DNA of 64,000 bases from the NCBI GenBank assembly GCA_016745075.1, contig JADGDD010000002.1:194034-258033 (forward strand), written 5' to 3'. Every line of letters begins with the position of its first letter. Position 1 is the stretch's first letter. Source of the stretch: Planctomycetota bacterium. GTDB lineage: Bacteria; Planctomycetota; UBA11346. Below, one piece after another: positions 60,936 through 64,000 of the stretch. Below the pieces are notes generated by a model that saw only the letters and a list, made by a program, of their open reading frames with translations, searched no databases and had not been told where the DNA came from. The position numbers were made by a program, and so were the translations under genes.

Positions 60936-62096
60936 ATGATAGGCTACGGACGGCAGCAGATAGACGAAGCGGACCTCATGGCAGTGCGAGAGGTTTTGCT
61001 TGGTGACTGGCTGACCTGTGGTCCTGCGATTGAGGGCTTTGAACGCGAAATCCAAGCTATTAGTGGGGCTCAGCATGCTATTGCCGTCGCTAACGGCACC
61101 GCCGCACTCCGTGTTATGTATCAGGCAGTTGGTATTGGTCCTGGAGTCCGAGTCGGTGTTCCAGATATAACCTTCATGGCAACCGCCATGCAGGTTCAGA
61201 TGTTAGGTGGCGAAGTGGTGTTGTTGGACGTTGATCCGCAGACCTTACTGCTGACACCAGAGATATTGGAGCAGTATCATGGTGATTTAGATGTTGTTAT
61301 TCCGGTGCATATGGCTGGTCGTCTCTGTGATATGCAGGGCATCGCAGCCTGGGCCAAGCGTCGTAATGTACGTGTGCTGGAGGATGCAGCCCATGCCTTT
61401 GGTAGTTCATGGACAGACAGCCAGTCAGAAAACAGAAAGTGCGGTGACTGCTCACATAGTGAAGCAGCTATTTTCAGTTTTCACCCAGTTAAAAATATCA
61501 CCTGTGGTGAAGGTGGGGCCATTGTTACCAATGATGATGTGCTGGCTGATCGTTGTCGCTCACTTCGTCATCACGGCTTAGAACGTCACAATAAACAAGG
61601 GCCACTTGCAGCAGAAGACGGTAACGGTTCTTGGTACCATGAGTTTCATGAGGTGGGTGGAAACGAGCGTTTATCTGATATCCATGCCGCTTTGGGTCGT
61701 AGTCAATGTGCTAAGTTGGACATATTTAAACAACGGCGTGCAGAAATTATTGAGCGCTATCGTGCTATTCTGGATACACAGAAGGTATGTACTCTCGCAG
61801 AAGCGCCAGCCAATCAGCAACCATTTTGGCACCTTTGTCAAATCCATGTAGATTGGGAACAACTTGGGATCAGTCGTCAGGATTTATTTCAACAGGCACG
61901 TGAAGCTGGTTATGGTTTTCAGGTGCACTACATTCCATTACATACCCAACCAGTGCTTGCTGAGTGTGAGCAAGCAAGCGATTTAAGCGGAGCAATGGCA
62001 GGGTATAAAACCGCCGTATCTGTGCCCTGTTATCCAGGGCTTACAGATAGCGATGTGGAAGCGGTGTGTCGTTGGCTGATGAGCTTTGTTGCTTAA
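60936..62096 (+). CDS. pseC: UDP-4-amino-4,6-dideoxy-AltNAc transaminase, PseC type
   Basis: 386 residues, DegT/DnrJ/EryC1 aminotransferase. 'IGYGRQQIDEADLMAV', 'GDWLTCGPAIEGFE', 'ANGTAALRVMYQAVG', 'VLEDAAHAFGSSW' with the PLP-binding Asp, and 'FSFHPVKNITCGEGGAI' with the Schiff-base Lys. The sequence and the nearby pseB make PseC, step two of CMP-pseudaminic acid synthesis, the likely job. ATG 60936 lies after AAGAGG; the preceding GH36 gene ends ten bases earlier. Its 3' end overlaps fliW (opposite strand) by four bases. Confidence 0.88.
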   Translation: MIGYGRQQIDEADLMAVREVLLGDWLTCGPAIEGFEREIQAISGAQHAIAVANGTAALRVMYQAVGIGPGVRVGVPDITFMATAMQVQMLGGEVVLLDVDPQTLLLTPEILEQYHGDLDVVIPVHMAGRLCDMQGIAAWAKRRNVRVLEDAAHAFGSSWTDSQSENRKCGDCSHSEAAIFSFHPVKNITCGEGGAIVTNDDVLADRCRSLRHHGLERHNKQGPLAAEDGNGSWYHEFHEVGGNERLSDIHAALGRSQCAKLDIFKQRRAEIIERYRAILDTQKVCTLAEAPANQQPFWHLCQIHVDWEQLGISRQDLFQQAREAGYGFQVHYIPLHTQPVLAECEQASDLSGAMAGYKTAVSVPCYPGLTDSDVEAVCRWLMSFVA

Positions 62097-62554
62097 ACAG
62101 CAACGCGTTGTTCGATTTGTAGCGGATGGCGCATGCTTAATGATTCATCAGACAAGAGTATTTGGCTGGCTTTGCAGGATTTGTCATTAATAAGAATAGG
62201 AGCGCGTAAGTTCGCGGTCATTTCTCCATCGTGGACAGAGAGTACTGCGTAGACATGAATGTCGTCAGAACTGGTGGCTTCTAAATCGGCAGCATCTTGA
62301 GCACCTATTTCAATCGGAATATCTATGCCTGCTTTAAAAACATCGAGTAGCAAAAAACTCACGGACGTTTCTTCTGTGCTTTGCAGCCAAAATAACAACG
62401 GGTTGCCTTTGTTGACAACAATAAAGTCGCTTAATTGTTCAAATCCAATAATTGGTGTAACGCAGTTGACGACATGTTGCTCGCCGTAAGAAACAATGCC
62501 GAGTGCCGCTGATTCTAGCTTAAGACAAGCCTGTTGAGTGGTTTGTGTAGTCAT
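62093..62554 (-). CDS. fliW: Flagellar assembly factor FliW
   Basis: 153 residues. 'PIIGFEQLSDFIVVNKGN' and 'PLLFWLQSTEETSVSFLLLDVF' are the FliW core, a beta-barrel that binds flagellin and CsrA, coupling flagellin amount to its translation. 'VLSVHDGEMTANLRAPILIND' (key: TANLRAPILIN) is also diagnostic. GGAGG eight bases upstream supports ATG 62554. It sits opposite the pse genes, so flagellin supply and glycosylation are encoded together. csrA and flagellin are not in the window. Confidence 0.92.
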   Translation of the reverse strand: MTTQTTQQACLKLESAALGIVSYGEQHVVNCVTPIIGFEQLSDFIVVNKGNPLLFWLQSTEETSVSFLLLDVFKAGIDIPIEIGAQDAADLEATSSDDIHVYAVLSVHDGEMTANLRAPILINDKSCKASQILLSDESLSMRHPLQIEQRVAV

Positions 62555-62633
62555 GGTTATTTCCTCCATTTAAAGACAACGCACATGGGATGCCAAAAGC
62601 ATATGGAGTGATACGTATGCATTGTACTCGGTA

Positions 62634-62662
62634 TTGGCATTGGACTTGCTCCTCTTTATCGT
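62634..62662 (+). promoter_or_regulatory. Promoter of pseB, followed by a small dyad
   Basis: TTGGCA (62634-62639), a 17-base spacer and TATCGT (62657-62662). Immediately after it GTTAA-CTCT-TTAAC (62663-62676) forms a dyad over the likely transcription start. AGGAG at 62691-62695 precedes the ATG. Confidence 0.45.
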
Positions 62663-62701
62663 GTTAACTCTTTAACAGACCAAAACGAACAGGAGATGTT
62701 C

Positions 62702-63727
62702 ATGAGCGCAACAAGTCCGTTGGATGATCAGACAATATTGGTGACAGGTGGTACAGGAAGCTTTGGGAAAGCCTTTATCCGCAAGGCTCTTTCTGAACAT
62801 AACCCAAGAAAAATTATTGTGTTTAGTCGAGATGAACTGAAACAATGGGAAATGCGGCAGTCAGATCCGATATTTGATCATAGTAATATTCGCTACTTTT
62901 TAGGCGATGTTCGTGATAAAGAGCGCTTGATGCGTGCCTTCCGTGGTGTCGATTTGGTTGTGCATGCAGCTGCTCTGAAACAAGTTCCAGCCGCAGAATA
63001 TAACCCCACTGAATTTATAAAAACTAATATTCATGGAGCGATGAATATTATTGATGCTGCTATTGATAGAGGTGTGAAACGCGTGATTGCGCTTTCAACA
63101 GATAAAGCTGCAAACCCAATTAACCTATACGGAGCAACCAAGCTGTGTAGTGATAAATTATTTGTTTCCGGCAATGCCTATGTTGGAGAGAGCGGCCATC
63201 CACGTTTTGCTGTTGTCCGTTATGGCAATGTGCTTGGTTCGCGTGGGAGTATTATACCACGTTGGCGCACCATGATTGCTAACGGTGAAACAAATCTGAC
63301 TGTGACTGATGAACGTATGACAAGGTTTTGGATTAGCATAGACCAAGCGGTTGAATTTGTGGTCAGTAACTTTAGTCGTATGCGTGGTGGTGAAGTTTTC
63401 GTGCCAAAAATACCAAGTATGAATATTATGGATTTGGCAAAAGCTATTGGTCCAGATGCAAATATTACTGTGACTGGGATCCGTCCAGGAGAAAAACTTC
63501 ATGAATTGATGATTGGCGAAGATGATGCCCGTCATAGTATTGAATATGACACCCATTATGTTATTGCGGCAGAAACTGAACTTGGTTCTGATATGGCAAG
63601 TTATGAAACCATGCGTGATCTTGGTGGTAAAGCACTGGAACCTGGTTTTTCTTACGCGTCTGATACCAATAGCGAATGGTTGAATGTTGAACAATTGCAG
63701 GCGCTTATTGAAGACCTCGGTTTGTAA
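62702..63727 (+). CDS. pseB: UDP-N-acetylglucosamine 4,6-dehydratase (inverting), PseB type
   Basis: 341-residue SDR enzyme. 'LVTGGTGSFGKAF' (NAD motif), 'ALKQVPAAEYNPTEFIKTN' (key: LKQVPAAEYNP), 'STDKAANPINLYGATKLCSDKLF' (key: DKAANPINLYGATK with catalytic Tyr and Lys). It makes the first intermediate of pseudaminic acid, the sugar added to flagellin in many flagellates. Of the two ATGs, 62702 has AGGAG six bases upstream. A pseF/spsF-like gene follows after eight bases. Confidence 0.94.
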   Translation: MSATSPLDDQTILVTGGTGSFGKAFIRKALSEHNPRKIIVFSRDELKQWEMRQSDPIFDHSNIRYFLGDVRDKERLMRAFRGVDLVVHAAALKQVPAAEYNPTEFIKTNIHGAMNIIDAAIDRGVKRVIALSTDKAANPINLYGATKLCSDKLFVSGNAYVGESGHPRFAVVRYGNVLGSRGSIIPRWRTMIANGETNLTVTDERMTRFWISIDQAVEFVVSNFSRMRGGEVFVPKIPSMNIMDLAKAIGPDANITVTGIRPGEKLHELMIGEDDARHSIEYDTHYVIAAETELGSDMASYETMRDLGGKALEPGFSYASDTNSEWLNVEQLQALIEDLGL

Positions 63728-63735
63728 TATTTACC

Positions 63736-64000
63736 ATGCAGCCGTGTATTATCATTCAAGCGCGTATGACCTCGGAGCGTTTGCCCGGTAAGATTTTGTT
63801 GCCACTAGCTGGATCAACGGTGTTGGGTGCTCTCATCAACCGTTTAGGATCGCTGCGAAAAAACGTGGTCATAGCAACAACGAATGACGGTTCTGAAGAA
63901 CCGATCACGACATGGTGTGAACAAGAGAACATTCCCTATGTTTGTGGTGATACAGAAAACGTGTTGTCTCGGTATCTTTTGGCGGCTGAGAGTGTTGGCG
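63736..64000 (+). CDS. Cytidylyltransferase of the SpsF/PseF type (5' part only)
   Basis: First 88 residues, running off the window. 'IIIQARMTSERLPGKIL' is the nucleotide-binding start of SpsF-type cytidylyltransferases; 'VVIATTNDGSE' and 'GDTENVLSRYLLAAE' also fit. Next to pseB and pseC it could activate pseudaminic acid with CTP (PseF role), or act on another sialic-type sugar. Its ATG lies eight bases after the pseB stop. Confidence 0.82.
   Translation, partial: MQPCIIIQARMTSERLPGKILLPLAGSTVLGALINRLGSLRKNVVIATTNDGSEEPITTWCEQENIPYVCGDTENVLSRYLLAAESVG

Noticed and set aside
1..64000. CRISPR array, tRNA or rRNA genes
   Set aside because: No regular short repeats with spacers, no cloverleaf-type sequence and no rRNA landmarks were seen on either strand.

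Overview
The window comes from a Gram-negative, flagellated, probably heterotrophic bacterium of moderate G+C. LPS synthesis (WaaA), type II secretion-like pseudopilins, ExbD, lipoproteins and many exported proteins indicate an outer membrane. FliW and the pseudaminic-acid genes indicate flagella. The mix of oversized pseudopilins, an FGE-like exported protein, a HEAT-repeat envelope protein, a lone REP-type transposase and MtaA-like methyltransferases recalls the Planctomycetes/Verrucomicrobia/Lentisphaerae group, but this is an impression and no rRNA gene is present to settle it. I found no tRNA, rRNA, CRISPR array, phage or integrated element.

Layout. 0.2-10.1 kb: a forward operon of six pseudopilin genes (two GspG-like, then H-, I-, J- and K-like) and an exported FGE-like protein; it looks more AT-rich than the rest. 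10.1-15.5 kb: smc and a STAS-domain gene (reverse), then dut and coaX. 15.5-19.8 kb: a divergent envelope-glucan module with a lipoprotein and a glycoamylase-like exported hydrolase on one side and an OpgG/MdoG-family lipoprotein on the other. 19.8-23.3 kb: xerC, a sirtuin, tilS and a DciA-like gene. 23.4-28.5 kb: an arginine succinyltransferase (AST) operon encoding an AstC-like aminotransferase, AstA, AstD and AstB. 28.6-33 kb: a URO-D/MtaA-like protein fused to a thioredoxin domain, a CobW-type GTPase, and CstA. 33-40.7 kb: ispE; an envelope set (exported HEAT/receiver-like protein, anchored coiled-coil protein, 43-residue membrane microprotein); and a reverse operon of a C45 acyltransferase, coaC and waaA. 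40.9-46.1 kb: secreted and unknown proteins, a 3D-domain protein, a RAYT transposase, YqgE and ExbD. 46.2-52.7 kb: a sugar-phosphate operon (gnd, rpiB, EamA transporter, pgi, prmC) and a TlpA-like thioredoxin. 52.7-57.1 kb: proA, a PduO-type adenosyltransferase, an FMN reductase and an AAA ATPase. 57.2-60.9 kb: divergent GH57 and GH36 genes. 60.9-64 kb: pseC, fliW (opposite strand), pseB and the start of a pseF/spsF-like gene.

Themes. Several modules concern the cell surface: pseudopilins, glucan processing, Kdo transfer, flagellin sialylation and envelope structure. A second theme is corrinoid or one-carbon chemistry: the URO-D/thioredoxin fusion, CobW and the PduO adenosyltransferase. The least familiar items are the URO-D-thioredoxin fusion whose expected zinc-ligand His is Phe, the FGE-like protein with a very large insertion, the OpgG plus glycoamylase-like pair, and an exported protein with a receiver-like domain between HEAT repeats. 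Several genes appear to start directly behind a -10 box, which suggests leaderless transcripts. No gap between annotated genes exceeds 300 bases.
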